Numbered from the stretch's first letter, positions 15,887-24,059 are shown. The stretch: 26,478 bases of DNA from Firmicutes bacterium UBA5486 (GCA_002427045.1 DIPO01000038.1:5296-31773); one strand, 5' to 3'. Numbers and translations are program-made. Notes: generated from the sequence alone by a model not told the origin.

Positions 15887-16990
15887 ATGAAAAACAGAAG
15901 AAAACCAGATCTATTTATTTTATTGGCTGTTCTTTTTCTATTAATTCTTGGTACTATAATGGTTACTAGTGCTAGTTTTCCTAAAGCTTTAAGTGCAAGT
16001 AATGGGGCCAACCCATTTGCTTTTGGACAAAAACAGTTGCTTTTTGCCTTACTTTCGGTAGGTGTTTTTCTGGCAATGGCAAACTTTGACTACCATAGTT
16101 TTCGTAAGTTTACATTATTATTTGCCTTCTTAGCACCCATTTTATTAATATTGGTTTTATTTTTTGGCGAGGATATCCATGGAGCTAAGCGTTGGTTTAA
16201 TCTCCGCTTTATTAATATACAACCTTCCGAATTTGCTAAACTAGCAATTATCTTTGTGATGGCCCATTATTTGGCTGAGATTGGCCCGGAAGTCCGCTCT
16301 TTATCAACCGGAGTCATGGTTCCCCTTTGTTATTTGGGATTAATTTGTGGTTTAATAATGATGGAACCTGATCTGGGGACAACGATAGTCATTTTTTCAA
16401 TCTTTTTTACCATGCTTTTTGCAGCTGGAGTCCGGCTTGATCACTTGCTTTTTTTAGGTTTATTTGCCTTGGGAATCGGAATATTTTTAATTATTAAGGA
16501 ACCATATAGGCTACAAAGGTTTTTATCTTTTCTTGATCCTATGAAGGATCCAAAAGGATCAGGTTGGCAAATTATTCAATCTTTGATGGCTCTAGGTTCT
16601 GGCGGTATTTTTGGTTTGGGTCTAGGTAGAAGTAGACAGAAATTTTTTTATCTGCCTGAACCCCATACTGATTACATCTTTTCAATTATTGGGGAGGAAC
16701 TAGGTTTGCTAGGAACGTTTTTAGTTCTATTTACCTTTTTATTCTTGGCTTGGCGCGGCTTTAAAATCGCTTTAGCTACTTCTGATGCTTATGGAAGCCT
16801 ACTAGCGGTAGGGATTACTTCTGGAGTAGTCTTTCAAGCTTTAATAAATATTGGAGTAGTAACTTCAACTATTCCTGCAACTGGAATAACCCTTCCTTTA
16901 TTAAGCTACGGTGGGTCTTCTTTGATAATTACAATGATGTCTTTAGGTATTTTAATGAATATTTCTCGGGGAGTTGAAGAGAAGATTTGA
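15887..16990 (+). CDS. ftsW: SEDS-family peptidoglycan glycosyltransferase FtsW/SpoVE
   Basis: FtsW polymerises lipid II into glycan strands with its partner class B PBP. The 367-residue product has about ten membrane helices and SEDS motifs: HGAKRWFNLRFINIQPSEFAK split over the third loop, MEPDLGTTIVIF, GSGGIFGLGLGRSRQKFFYLPEPHTDYIF in the large loop, and IPATGITLPLLSYGGSS near the end. ATG 15887 follows GGGGTGAGGGG. Whether it is the vegetative FtsW or sporulation SpoVE cannot be told. It lies in the same cluster as the PBP at 9734. No murG follows, unlike most clusters. Confidence 0.95.
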   Translation: MKNRRKPDLFILLAVLFLLILGTIMVTSASFPKALSASNGANPFAFGQKQLLFALLSVGVFLAMANFDYHSFRKFTLLFAFLAPILLILVLFFGEDIHGAKRWFNLRFINIQPSEFAKLAIIFVMAHYLAEIGPEVRSLSTGVMVPLCYLGLICGLIMMEPDLGTTIVIFSIFFTMLFAAGVRLDHLLFLGLFALGIGIFLIIKEPYRLQRFLSFLDPMKDPKGSGWQIIQSLMALGSGGIFGLGLGRSRQKFFYLPEPHTDYIFSIIGEELGLLGTFLVLFTFLFLAWRGFKIALATSDAYGSLLAVGITSGVVFQALINIGVVTSTIPATGITLPLLSYGGSSLIITMMSLGILMNISRGVEEKI

Positions 16991-17136
16991 ATTATTTTTA
17001 AGATTGTGGATAAAAGAATATAAGGACAAGCCTATTGTCACTTAGATGATAGTTTGTGCATAAAATACCTACGTCTAAGATTATTATTTACTCACTGTTT
17101 CTTTTTAATAATTTCAGCAATTTGGAGGTGACAGGG

Positions 17137-18399
17137 TTGGAACAATTGCACATCGTAGGTGGTCACCGACTTAGTGGTAAAGTAAAGATTAGCGGTGCAA
17201 AAAATGCAGTTTTAAAATTAATGGCAGCTTCATTATTAGTAGAAAATGAGTGTATTATCCGTAATGTTCCACTGATCAAAGATGTTTTAACAATGATTGA
17301 GGTTTTAAGAGGTTTAGGTGTTGAGATATCGTGGGAAGATGACGCAGTTTTACGTATTAAACCTAAAAAAGAGCTTTATTTCTCTGCACCTGATGAATTG
17401 GTCCGCGAAATGCGGGCATCGGTTCAAGTTATGGGACCATTACTTACGAAAGTTGGAAAAGTTAAACTTTTCCAACCAGGAGGATGTGTGATTGGGCAAA
17501 GACCTATTGATTTACATCTTAAGGGGTTTCAAGCTTTAGGTGCTGAAGTTATTGAAGAACATGGTTATGTCTATGCACAAGCTCCAAAATTAAAGGGTGT
17601 AGATATTCATCTAGACTTTCCGAGTGTAGGTGCGACAGAAAACATTATGGCAGCTGCTATCCTAGCTGAAGGTACAACAGTTATTAAAAATGCCGCTAAA
17701 GAGCCGGAAATTATTGAAGAGCAAAATTTTTACAATCGTTTGGGGGCTCGAATTAGAGGGGCTGGTACTGATACTATTAGAATCGAAGGTGTTTCTTCTT
17801 TACGAAAAACACCAATTGATTATACTGTAATCCCTGATCGAATCGAGGTAGGAACCTACATGTTGGCAGCAGCAATTACAGGAGGAGATGTAACCTTAGT
17901 TGATGTCATACCAGAACATGTTGAGGCCCTGACAGCAAAGCTAAAAGAAGCGGGTGCACAGATTATAATTGAGGAGGATACCATTCGAGTGATCGCCAGG
18001 CCGAAACTTTCGGCTATCGATGTTATGGTTCTACCATATCCGGGTTTCCCCACTGATATACAGCCGCAAATGACCGCAGTAATGACTTTAGCTGATGGTA
18101 CCAGTCTTGTTACGGAGAACGTTTTTGGTGGGCGTTTCCGCTATGTAGATGAATTAGTACGAATGGGAGCAAATATTAGAGTAGAGGGAAGAAGTGCTGT
18201 TGTTAAAGGTGTGAATCGCTTGACAGGGGCGGCAGTAATTGCTCCTGATCTTCGGGCTGGTGCAGCTTTAGTTCTTTCAGGGTTAGCTGCTGAAGGGAAG
18301 ACTATTATCGAAGGGGTACAACATATTAATCGGGGTTATGAAAAAATAGAAGAAAAATTAACAGAACTTGGTGCTGAAATTGCTAGAGTTAAAGAATAA
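17137..18399 (+). CDS. murA: UDP-N-acetylglucosamine 1-carboxyvinyltransferase MurA
   Basis: MurA transfers enolpyruvate from PEP to UDP-GlcNAc, the first committed step of peptidoglycan synthesis. The 420-residue product has the EPSP-synthase-like double fold, with Lys22-Asn23 in ISGAKNAVLKL, the active-site Cys117 in PGGCVIGQRPIDLH (the fosfomycin target cysteine, so not a Cys-to-Asp variant), and GFPTDIQPQM near the C-terminus. The frame is open for 27 codons upstream, but GGAGGTG (17124-17130) and the family N-terminus support TTG 17137. Its position at the end of this cluster, about 146 bp after ftsW, resembles Bacillota clusters carrying a murA copy. Confidence 0.96.
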   Translation: MEQLHIVGGHRLSGKVKISGAKNAVLKLMAASLLVENECIIRNVPLIKDVLTMIEVLRGLGVEISWEDDAVLRIKPKKELYFSAPDELVREMRASVQVMGPLLTKVGKVKLFQPGGCVIGQRPIDLHLKGFQALGAEVIEEHGYVYAQAPKLKGVDIHLDFPSVGATENIMAAAILAEGTTVIKNAAKEPEIIEEQNFYNRLGARIRGAGTDTIRIEGVSSLRKTPIDYTVIPDRIEVGTYMLAAAITGGDVTLVDVIPEHVEALTAKLKEAGAQIIIEEDTIRVIARPKLSAIDVMVLPYPGFPTDIQPQMTAVMTLADGTSLVTENVFGGRFRYVDELVRMGANIRVEGRSAVVKGVNRLTGAAVIAPDLRAGAALVLSGLAAEGKTIIEGVQHINRGYEKIEEKLTELGAEIARVKE

Positions 18400-18553
18400 T
18401 TGGGAGAAATTATTTTTAAGATGAGATTTTTGCCAAAAACAAAAATATATACATATTTATTTGTCCCTCTACAAAAAGTAAGTTTAAGGAATATTTTTCA
18501 GAGAAAGCAGTAACATTTAAAGAGAAATATTAATGCTTGAGGAGGGGCACACA

Positions 18554-19033
18554 ATGGATAATCAAAAGCTTAAATCCGTAACTTCAGTTTTAACAAAAAT
18601 TGCTGGCTTGGTATTTTTTGCGTTTCTTGCTATATCTTTAGGAGTAATCTTTGGTACTCTTTTTAAAGACTGGATTAGTGATGAACCATTATCTCCAGTG
18701 CAAGGTTTGACTGAACAAATCCAAGAACCGCTTACGGTAAAACTTCCGGAGGACCTAGATACTTCTATGAGCTCATTCTATTCTGAGAATTATGAAGATC
18801 TTTTTCCTGCTGAGACTTCCATAAAATTTAAGGTGCAGGTGGGACCGTTCCAGGCCAGGGAAGAAGCCTTGCAAGTAGCAAACACTCTACAGGACCAAGG
18901 TTATCCTGTTTTTGTTAGTAAAGGAGTTCCCTGTTATGTACAGGTTGGAGCCTTTTCTAACCCTAACAATGCTGGAATGTTGAAGACGGAATTGCTTAAC
19001 AAAGGATTTTCTGCCTATATTAAAGAAGAATGA
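18554..19033 (+). CDS. SPOR-domain membrane protein
   Basis: The 159-residue product has a short cytoplasmic N-terminus, one membrane helix (about 15-35), an acidic linker and a C-terminal SPOR domain (about 91-159). Two half-repeats are visible, each starting with VQVG (VQVGPFQAREEA and VQVGAFSNPNNA), the characteristic SPOR pattern. SPOR domains bind denuded glycan at division septa, so a division role is likely; that it follows the wall cluster agrees. GAGGAGGGG (18539-18547) favours ATG 18554 over the in-frame ATG at 18533. It could equally serve in sporulation wall remodelling. Confidence 0.85.
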   Translation: MDNQKLKSVTSVLTKIAGLVFFAFLAISLGVIFGTLFKDWISDEPLSPVQGLTEQIQEPLTVKLPEDLDTSMSSFYSENYEDLFPAETSIKFKVQVGPFQAREEALQVANTLQDQGYPVFVSKGVPCYVQVGAFSNPNNAGMLKTELLNKGFSAYIKEE

Positions 19034-19062
19034 GCAAAAAGTAAAATTTAATTATTGTATAA

Positions 19063-19116
19063 ACGACAATTCTCTGAAAAAAGCAGGACTTTTAAAAAGA
19101 GTTGTCGTATTTTTTT
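19063..19116 (+). terminator. Long-stem intrinsic terminator after the SPOR gene
   Basis: ACGACAATTCT (19063-19073) pairs with AGAGTTGTCGT (19098-19108), eleven pairs with one G-U. An inner AAAAG/CTTTT hairpin is possible. A T run follows at 19110-19116. It probably ends the dcw-SPOR transcript. Confidence 0.75.
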
Positions 19117-19130
19117 AGATGAAATAATTG

Positions 19131-19296
19131 TATAATATAGATCTTCGCTCGTTACTCGAATTGAGTTATAGTCTATGCAAGCTAATATTTTCTTAAATAT
19201 CTTACTTTTAAACTAAAGTAATCGATAGACAAGTCCTAAGTGACTATTTAGGATAAAACCGTTATTACCTGAGGGAATACAGAAGGTACTTTTTTT
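19131..19296 (+). ncRNA. Candidate multi-hairpin small RNA or leader
   Basis: A TATAAT sits at 19131-19136, though without a good -35. Downstream are GTCTAT (19171-19176) pairing with ATAGAC (19225-19230), a compact hairpin TCCTAA/TTAGGA (19234-19253) and TACCT/AGGTA (19266-19288) followed by seven T. This order looks like a short transcript with a terminator. It shares CTATGCAAGCTAAT with 7596-7609. No known RNA family is recognised. Confidence 0.3.
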
Positions 19297-19358
19297 GAAG
19301 AAAAGGAAGTGATAATTTAATTAACTTTATTATAACAAACATATTTTATTAAATTAGG

Positions 19359-19387
19359 TTGCAACATTGTAAAAAAAATGATAATCT
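19359..19387 (+). promoter_or_regulatory. Probable promoter of nuoE/hydC
   Basis: TTGCAA (19359-19364), a 17-bp spacer and TAATCT (19382-19387) with an upstream TG make an extended -10 promoter about 43 bp before the nuoE start. The rest of the gap from 19297 to 19429 is AT-rich without other signals. Confidence 0.5.
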
Positions 19388-19429
19388 GAAACTTAGAGTA
19401 TTATACGCTCTAGAGGAGGCAATTTGAAG

Positions 19430-19918
19430 ATGACAAAAACTTGTTGCCAGAATAATGCTACGGATGAAAAGTATCAAAAACTAAATAAGGTAATAGAAGA
19501 GTACAAGGAGAAACCAGGAGGGTTAATACCTGTTCTTCATCAAGCACAATTGATTTTTGGGTACTTACCAAAAGATGTACAGATTAAAGTGGCTGAGGGA
19601 TTGGATTTACCGCTAAGTGAAGTTTTTGGAGTGGTTACTTTTTATTCATTCTTCTCATTAAAACCAAGAGGAAAGTATACGATTGGAATCTGTTTAGGAA
19701 CTGCTTGTTATGTTAAAGGTGCAGCTGAAATTGTTGAAGCACTTGAAAAGGAATTGGGAATTAAAGTTGGAGATTCCACAGAAGATGGGTTGTTTTCATT
19801 AATGGTAACTAGATGTGTCGGGGCATGTGGATTAGCACCAGTATTAACGATTGGTGAAGATGTTTATGGTCGTTTGACTCCGGAAATGATTCCAAATATT
19901 TTAGAACGTTACCAATAA
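19430..19918 (+). CDS. NuoE/HydC-type [2Fe-2S] thioredoxin-like subunit
   Basis: The 162-residue product matches the 24-kDa NuoE family: an N-terminal helical part (LIPVLHQAQLIFGYLP) and a thioredoxin-like [2Fe-2S] domain with ligands Cys88, Cys93, Cys129 and Cys133 in CLGTAC and CVGAC. In NADH-linked [FeFe]-hydrogenases (HydABC), formate dehydrogenases and complex I this subunit pairs with NuoF. GAGGAGG (19413-19419) supports ATG 19430; an in-frame TTG at 19424 is too close. The nuoF-like partner follows after 206 bp. Absence of complex I genes favours a soluble HydC-type role, but that is inference. Confidence 0.9.
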   Translation: MTKTCCQNNATDEKYQKLNKVIEEYKEKPGGLIPVLHQAQLIFGYLPKDVQIKVAEGLDLPLSEVFGVVTFYSFFSLKPRGKYTIGICLGTACYVKGAAEIVEALEKELGIKVGDSTEDGLFSLMVTRCVGACGLAPVLTIGEDVYGRLTPEMIPNILERYQ

Positions 19919-19994
19919 TCGAGAAAAGTTTATCAAGCGCGTTTTTTATATTTCTATTTGTGAATTTCTGCACAAACTTTCGGTAAACATAAAG

Positions 19995-20076
19995 ACCTTT
20001 CTTTGAAATAATTCTATCTTTTGTATAAGGATGATTACTCCCATCCCTGATGTTATTTGTGGATACAGAGAAAGGT
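19995..20076 (+). repeat. Long inverted repeat in the nuoE-nuoF gap
   Basis: ACCTTTCTTTG (19995-20005) pairs with CAGAGAAAGGT (20066-20076), eleven pairs with one wobble, enclosing a smaller GGATG/CATCC hairpin (20029-20046). No T tract follows, so it is not an ordinary terminator. It may affect differential expression or stability of the two subunits' mRNA. Confidence 0.4.
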
Positions 20077-20124
20077 TGTTTAATTTGGAAATTGTAATTT
20101 CTATTATATTAAAGGAAGAAGGGA

Positions 20125-21924
20125 ATGAAGATGGAGACATTCCGATTTCAGGTTTTGATTTGTGGTGGAGCCGGTTGTATCTCTTCAGGCTGTAAAGCAG
20201 TACTGACGAAGTTTCGTTCAGAATTAAAGGCACATAACTTAGAAGATGAAGTAAATGTCGTAGAAACAGGTTGTATCGGTACCTGCGATTTGGGTCCGGT
20301 AATAGTTATTTATCCTGAAGGAGTTTTTTATCAGAAAGTATCTGTTGATGATGTAAAAGAGATAATAGAAGAACACATCATTAAAGGGAAATTAGTTGAA
20401 CGATTACATTATCAACATCCGGCTTTCAATGAAAAAGTCCCTTTATATAATGATATAGAATTCTTTAAACGGCAGAAAAGAATAGCTTTAAGAAATGTTG
20501 GGCTTATTGATCCTCAAGTAATTGAAGAGTATATTGCCAAAGGTGGGTATTCCTCACTTGGTAAGATTTTATCAAAATATACACCGGAACAGGTTATTGA
20601 GGAACTAAAAAAATCTGGATTACGGGGTAGAGGCGGAGCCGGGTTCCCAACGGGCCTAAAATGGGAGTTTGCAAGAAAGGCTCCTGGTGATATAAAATAC
20701 GTAGTCTGTAATGCAGATGAAGGAGATCCTGGTGCGTTTATGGATCGAAGTGTTTTGGAAGGCGATCCACATTCAGTGATCGAGGCAATGACAATTGGTG
20801 CCTACGCAATTGGTGCGCATCAAGGTTATGTTTATGTCCGAGCTGAATATCCACTGGCTGTTGAAAGGCTAAGTCTTGCTATTGAAAAAGCCCGCGAATT
20901 TGGAATGCTTGGTGATAATATTTTAGCTTCTGGTTTTTCTTTTGATTTAGAGATCCGTGTTGGAGCAGGGGCATTTGTTTGCGGTGAGGAGACAGCCCTG
21001 ATTGCTTCAATTGAAGGTAAAAGAGGTGAGCCTCGTCCAAAACCACCATTTCCTGCTGTTCATGGCTTATGGGGTAAACCAACCTTAATTAATAATGTAG
21101 AAACATTTGCTAATATCCCAGCTATCTTCCAAAAAGGTATTGAATGGTTTACTAAAATTGGTACAGAAAAAAGCAAGGGAACTAAAGTCTTTGCATTGGC
21201 AGGGAAAGTTCATAATACTGGTTTGGTCGAAGTTCCGATGGGTACAACCCTCCGAGAAATTATCTTTGATTTAGGAGGGGGAATTCCAAAGGGAAAAAGA
21301 TTTAAAGCTGCACAAACTGGTGGCCCTTCTGGAGGATGTCTGACTGAGAAAGATTTAGATTTACCTATGGATTATGAATCCTTGATTGCAGCTGGTTCGA
21401 TGATGGGTTCCGGTGGTTTAATTGTTATGGATGAAGATAACTGTATGGTGGATGTTGCTCGTTTCTTTCTTGAGTTTACTCAAGATGAATCTTGTGGTAA
21501 ATGTACACCATGCAGGATTGGAACCAAACGGATGCTAGAAATCTTAACAAGGATAACCAGGGGTGAAGGGAAAGAAGAAGATATTGATCTTCTGGAAGAA
21601 TTAGCGAATAGCATTAAATCTACTGCACTTTGTGGATTAGGACAATCAGCTCCTAATCCGGTTTTAAGCACGATTAAAAATTTCCGTGATGAATACTTGG
21701 CCCATATCAGAGATAAAGAGTGTCCGGCAAAGGTTTGCCAGGCTTTACTGAAATACAACATCTCCTCTGAAGCTTGTAAAGGGTGTGGGCTTTGTGCTAG
21801 GAATTGTCCGGAAAAAGCCATTAGCGGTGAAGCAAAGAAACCGTATAAAATTGACCAGTCCCTCTGTGTTAAATGTGGTAAGTGTTTAGAAAAGTGTCCG
21901 TTTAACGCGATTTATTTAAAATAA
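20125..21924 (+). CDS. NuoF/HydB-type NADH- and FMN-binding iron-sulfur subunit
   Basis: The 599-residue product has, in order, an N-terminal thioredoxin-like [2Fe-2S] domain (Cys13, Cys18, Cys50, Cys54), the FMN/NADH domain with GLRGRGGAGFPTGLKW (166-180) and CNADEGDPGAFMDR (195-208), an SLBB region, the NuoF [4Fe-4S] motif (Cys457, Cys460, Cys463, Cys503), and a C-terminal two-cluster ferredoxin domain (Cys551/554/557/561 and Cys581/584/587/591). This extended form is that of HydB in electron-bifurcating [FeFe]-hydrogenases and of related NADP/formate enzymes, not of plain complex I NuoF. It accepts or donates electrons between NAD(H) and ferredoxin. No hydA or fdh catalytic gene follows. 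ATG 20125 follows AAAGGAAGAAGGG; ATG 20131 is an alternative. Confidence 0.93.
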   Translation: MKMETFRFQVLICGGAGCISSGCKAVLTKFRSELKAHNLEDEVNVVETGCIGTCDLGPVIVIYPEGVFYQKVSVDDVKEIIEEHIIKGKLVERLHYQHPAFNEKVPLYNDIEFFKRQKRIALRNVGLIDPQVIEEYIAKGGYSSLGKILSKYTPEQVIEELKKSGLRGRGGAGFPTGLKWEFARKAPGDIKYVVCNADEGDPGAFMDRSVLEGDPHSVIEAMTIGAYAIGAHQGYVYVRAEYPLAVERLSLAIEKAREFGMLGDNILASGFSFDLEIRVGAGAFVCGEETALIASIEGKRGEPRPKPPFPAVHGLWGKPTLINNVETFANIPAIFQKGIEWFTKIGTEKSKGTKVFALAGKVHNTGLVEVPMGTTLREIIFDLGGGIPKGKRFKAAQTGGPSGGCLTEKDLDLPMDYESLIAAGSMMGSGGLIVMDEDNCMVDVARFFLEFTQDESCGKCTPCRIGTKRMLEILTRITRGEGKEEDIDLLEELANSIKSTALCGLGQSAPNPVLSTIKNFRDEYLAHIRDKECPAKVCQALLKYNISSEACKGCGLCARNCPEKAISGEAKKPYKIDQSLCVKCGKCLEKCPFNAIYLK

Positions 21925-21945
21925 AATTAGATGGTAATTTAATTT

Positions 21946-21982
21946 GAAAAGGATAAGAAACTTTTAGCATCTTACCCTTTTC
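21946..21982. terminator. Stem-loop after nuoF
   Basis: GAAAAGGATAAGA (21946-21958) pairs with TCTTACCCTTTTC (21970-21982), thirteen positions with one A/C mismatch. There is no following T run, so it may be a 3' stabilising structure or a weak terminator. Confidence 0.45.
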
Positions 21983-22026
21983 ACCTCTTCGCCTTACTAG
22001 TCATATCATGTACCAGAACTACCGTC

Positions 22027-22055
22027 TCCGTCTCTGGTTTTATAGACTAGACGGA
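22027..22055 (+). promoter_or_regulatory. Hairpin just upstream of the GerE-like gene
   Basis: TCCGTCT (22027-22033) pairs with AGACGGA (22049-22055) around a 15-base loop, ending a few bases before the ribosome site at 22061-22071. It could be an operator or a leader hairpin. Confidence 0.35.
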
Positions 22056-22074
22056 ATGGAGAGGAGGAGGGCAG

Positions 22075-22320
22075 ATGGCCCAATTACCGAATACACATCG
22101 ACCCAATCTCCTTGAGCAGTTGAGCCCCAGAGAAAGGGAGATTTTACCTTTAGTGGCTCAAGGAAAAGATAATCGGGAGATTGGCAATACTTTATTTATA
22201 AGTGAAAAGACTGCGAAAAATTATGTTACGAGCATTAGAAAAAAACTAGGATTAAAAAACAGAACCCAAATTGCACTTTTTGCACTTAAAGAGGGGATCA
22301 TCAATCTTGATGATCTATAA
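22075..22320 (+). CDS. GerE-like LuxR-type HTH regulator (DNA-binding domain only)
   Basis: The 81-residue product consists almost wholly of a LuxR/GerE helix-turn-helix domain: LSPREREILPLVAQGKDNREIG, then FISEKTAKNYVTSIRKKLGLKNRTQIALFALKEGI. No receiver or ligand-binding domain is present, so it resembles Bacillus GerE (74 residues), a late sporulation regulator, more than response regulators. GerE identity is not proved; other solo LuxR domains exist. The ATG follows GAGGAGGAGG (22061-22070). It is a single gene ended by a strong terminator. The neighbouring CAP-domain gene could be a target if this is a sporulation regulator. Confidence 0.8.
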   Translation: MAQLPNTHRPNLLEQLSPREREILPLVAQGKDNREIGNTLFISEKTAKNYVTSIRKKLGLKNRTQIALFALKEGIINLDDL

Positions 22321-22351
22321 ATAATTCTTTAGATTCTTTATCTAAGATTTG

Positions 22352-22384
22352 ATACAGCCCTGGATTTCCAGGGCTGTATTTATT
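22352..22384 (+). terminator. Intrinsic terminator after the GerE-like gene
   Basis: ATACAGCCCTGGA (22352-22364) pairs perfectly with TCCAGGGCTGTAT (22367-22379), followed by TTATTT. A strong hairpin with an interrupted T tract. Confidence 0.85.
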
Positions 22385-22424
22385 TACATAAAGGAGTATT
22401 TTAATAGATAAGGAAATAGTAAAG

Positions 22425-22541
22425 CACCGAAGTGGTTGCGGTTTAAAGGTATAATAGGAGGTGAAGTGGCGGACAACCACCGGTTTTATGGTAAATGATC
22501 AAAAAATCGTTGCAGCAAAAACCTAAACGAACAGGGCAGTT
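22425..22541 (+). promoter_or_regulatory. CAP gene leader: -10 hexamer, stem and possible upstream mini-ORF
   Basis: A TATAAT at 22450-22455 has no clear sigma-A -35. GTGGTTG (22432-22438) and CAACCAC (22474-22480) can pair. AGGAGGTGAA (22456-22465) directly precedes GTG 22466, which opens a ten-codon frame ending TGA at 22496. The ribosome-site reading and the promoter reading exclude each other if transcription starts near 22462. Confidence 0.3.
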
Positions 22542-22559
22542 TTGAAGGGAGAAGATTCG

Positions 22560-23303
22560 ATGCGTGCCCGATTCGTTAGTAGTTTAATCCTAGCATTTAT
22601 ACTTGTATTTTTGGTACTACTTCCAGCAATGGCTGTTTCTTATTACGGTGGTTTTAGTTATTCAGGATCTTATTATACTCCGCCAACAAGCGGTTATTCT
22701 TCTGGTAGTGGGAGTACGTACTATTACAATTCGGGGAGCTACTCAACGAAGTATCAGTCGAACAACTCCACGTACTTTAATTACACCAGCCGTTATAGCA
22801 ATAATCAAAATTATTATGTACCTCCGAAATCTAGTACGCCGGTTTCGAAACCGGCGGAACCTTCAGTTCCATCTCCATCTCCGTCTCCGTCTCCATCAAC
22901 ACCTGCTCCTAGTAAAGGTTTAACCTCTATGGAGCAGAAGATGGTAACTTTAGTGAACCAGGAAAGAACAAAGGCTGGTTTGCAACAGATGAAAGTGGAC
23001 AATACCTTAGTAAATCTAGCCAGAAAGAAGAGCCAGGATATGATTGATAAAAATTACTTTGGCCATACTTCACCAACCTACGGTTCGCCTTTTAATATGT
23101 TAAAACAAGCCGGAGTTAATTATTATACTGCCGGTGAAAATCTGGCAGGAGCAGGGTCAGTTGAGTCGGCTCATTCAATGTTAATGGCTAGCTCAGGCCA
23201 TCGTGCCAATATCTTAAATTCAAGGTTTAATTACTTTGGAGTAGGAGTGGCAAATGGTGGTCCCTACGGAAATATGTTCACACAATTGTTTATCGGAAAA
23301 TAA
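22560..23303 (+). CDS. Secreted CAP/SCP-domain protein (YkwD-like)
   Basis: The 247-residue product has an N-terminal signal peptide (basic MRAR, hydrophobic 6-24, likely cleavage after AMA), a Tyr/Ser/Gly-rich low-complexity region (about 27-92), a proline-serine spacer with PSPSPSPS (about 100-118) and a C-terminal CAP domain (about 123-247). CAP cavity residues are visible: His169 in FGHTSP, Glu193 in AGENLAG and His214 in SGHRANIL. Bacterial members such as YkwD and the spore coat-associated SafA-neighbour types are secreted and of uncertain activity. AGGGAG (22546-22551) supports ATG 22560. The Tyr-rich part hints at a surface or spore-coat location, which is inference. Confidence 0.88.
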   Translation: MRARFVSSLILAFILVFLVLLPAMAVSYYGGFSYSGSYYTPPTSGYSSGSGSTYYYNSGSYSTKYQSNNSTYFNYTSRYSNNQNYYVPPKSSTPVSKPAEPSVPSPSPSPSPSTPAPSKGLTSMEQKMVTLVNQERTKAGLQQMKVDNTLVNLARKKSQDMIDKNYFGHTSPTYGSPFNMLKQAGVNYYTAGENLAGAGSVESAHSMLMASSGHRANILNSRFNYFGVGVANGGPYGNMFTQLFIGK

Positions 23304-23336
23304 AAATAAAAAAACTAAAGAAGACTGCCTTTTCGT

Positions 23337-23361
23337 AAGGGAAGCTGCACCGCCTTCCCTT
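23337..23361 (+). terminator. First hairpin after the CAP gene
   Basis: AAGGGAAG (23337-23344) pairs with CTTCCCTT (23354-23361) around a nine-base loop. No T tract follows directly; it precedes the stronger terminator at 23369. Confidence 0.5.
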
Positions 23362-23368
23362 CGTAAAA

Positions 23369-23400
23369 AACGCCTGCTACAATAGCAGGCGTTTTGTTTT
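23369..23400. terminator. Bidirectional terminator between the CAP gene and lexA
   Basis: AACGCCTGCTA (23369-23379) pairs perfectly with TAGCAGGCGTT (23383-23393), with TTTTGTTTT on the plus side and a run of A before it that gives T on the minus side. It can serve both convergent genes. Confidence 0.9.
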
Positions 23401-23441
23401 AATATAGACAAATCTTAAATTAGCAAAGAATCTATATCATT

Positions 23442-24059
23442 TTAGAATCTACGAATTAATCCTATAACCTTTCCGAGAACAGATAAGTTTTTAGTATAAA
23501 TAGGATTATAACTAGAGTTTTCTGGTTGTAACCGATATTGTTTAGCTTCTTTATAAAAGCGTTTAACTGTAGCTTCGCCATCATCAAGCAAAGCTACGAT
23601 AATTTCGCCATTATCAGCTGTAGGAGTCTTTTGAACAACTACCAGATCATTATTGAAGATACCGGCATCAATCATACTATCTCCTCTAACTTTTAGCATA
23701 AAAACTTCTTTGTCGTGAGAGAAGTCTCTGGGAAGCGGATAATACTCTTCAATATTTTCTACAGCTAAAATCGGTTCACCAGCAGTTACTCTACCAACAA
23801 TGGGAACAGGAATAACCTCGGGTAGAGATATATCAACATACTCCGAGAGCTTAAGTACTTCAATTGCCCGTGGTTTGGTTGGGTCTTTTCTAATATAACC
23901 AAGTTCTTGAAGTTTCTCAAGTTGGGCATGGACCGATGAACTAGAACTTAAACCAACGGCCTCCCCAATCTCCCTAACTGATGGAGGATATCCCTTCCTT
24001 TGTATTTCTTGAACAATAAATTCTAAAATTTCTTGCTGCCTTTGAGTGAGCTCTTCCAT
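23442..24059 (-). CDS. lexA: LexA repressor
   Basis: LexA represses DNA-damage genes and self-cleaves when RecA is activated. The 205-residue product has the winged helix N-terminus (TQRQQEILEFIVQEI, YPPSVREIGEAVGLSS), the Ala93-Gly94 cleavage bond in VTAGEP, and the catalytic Ser128 (GDSMIDAGI) and Lys166 (GEATVKRF) of the latent peptidase. All key residues are present and the length is typical. AGGGGGC-type sequence precedes its ATG. The gene is divergent from the LysM-protein gene, as lexA (dinR) is from yneA in Bacillus subtilis, and its promoter overlaps a LexA box, indicating autoregulation. Confidence 0.98.
   Translation of the reverse strand: MEELTQRQQEILEFIVQEIQRKGYPPSVREIGEAVGLSSSSSVHAQLEKLQELGYIRKDPTKPRAIEVLKLSEYVDISLPEVIPVPIVGRVTAGEPILAVENIEEYYPLPRDFSHDKEVFMLKVRGDSMIDAGIFNNDLVVVQKTPTADNGEIIVALLDDGEATVKRFYKEAKQYRLQPENSSYNPIYTKNLSVLGKVIGLIRRF

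Noticed and set aside
22603..22923. Second open frame within the CAP gene, arginine- and leucine-rich
   Set aside because: It results from reading the low-complexity region in another frame; the CAP reading has a signal peptide and a conserved domain.
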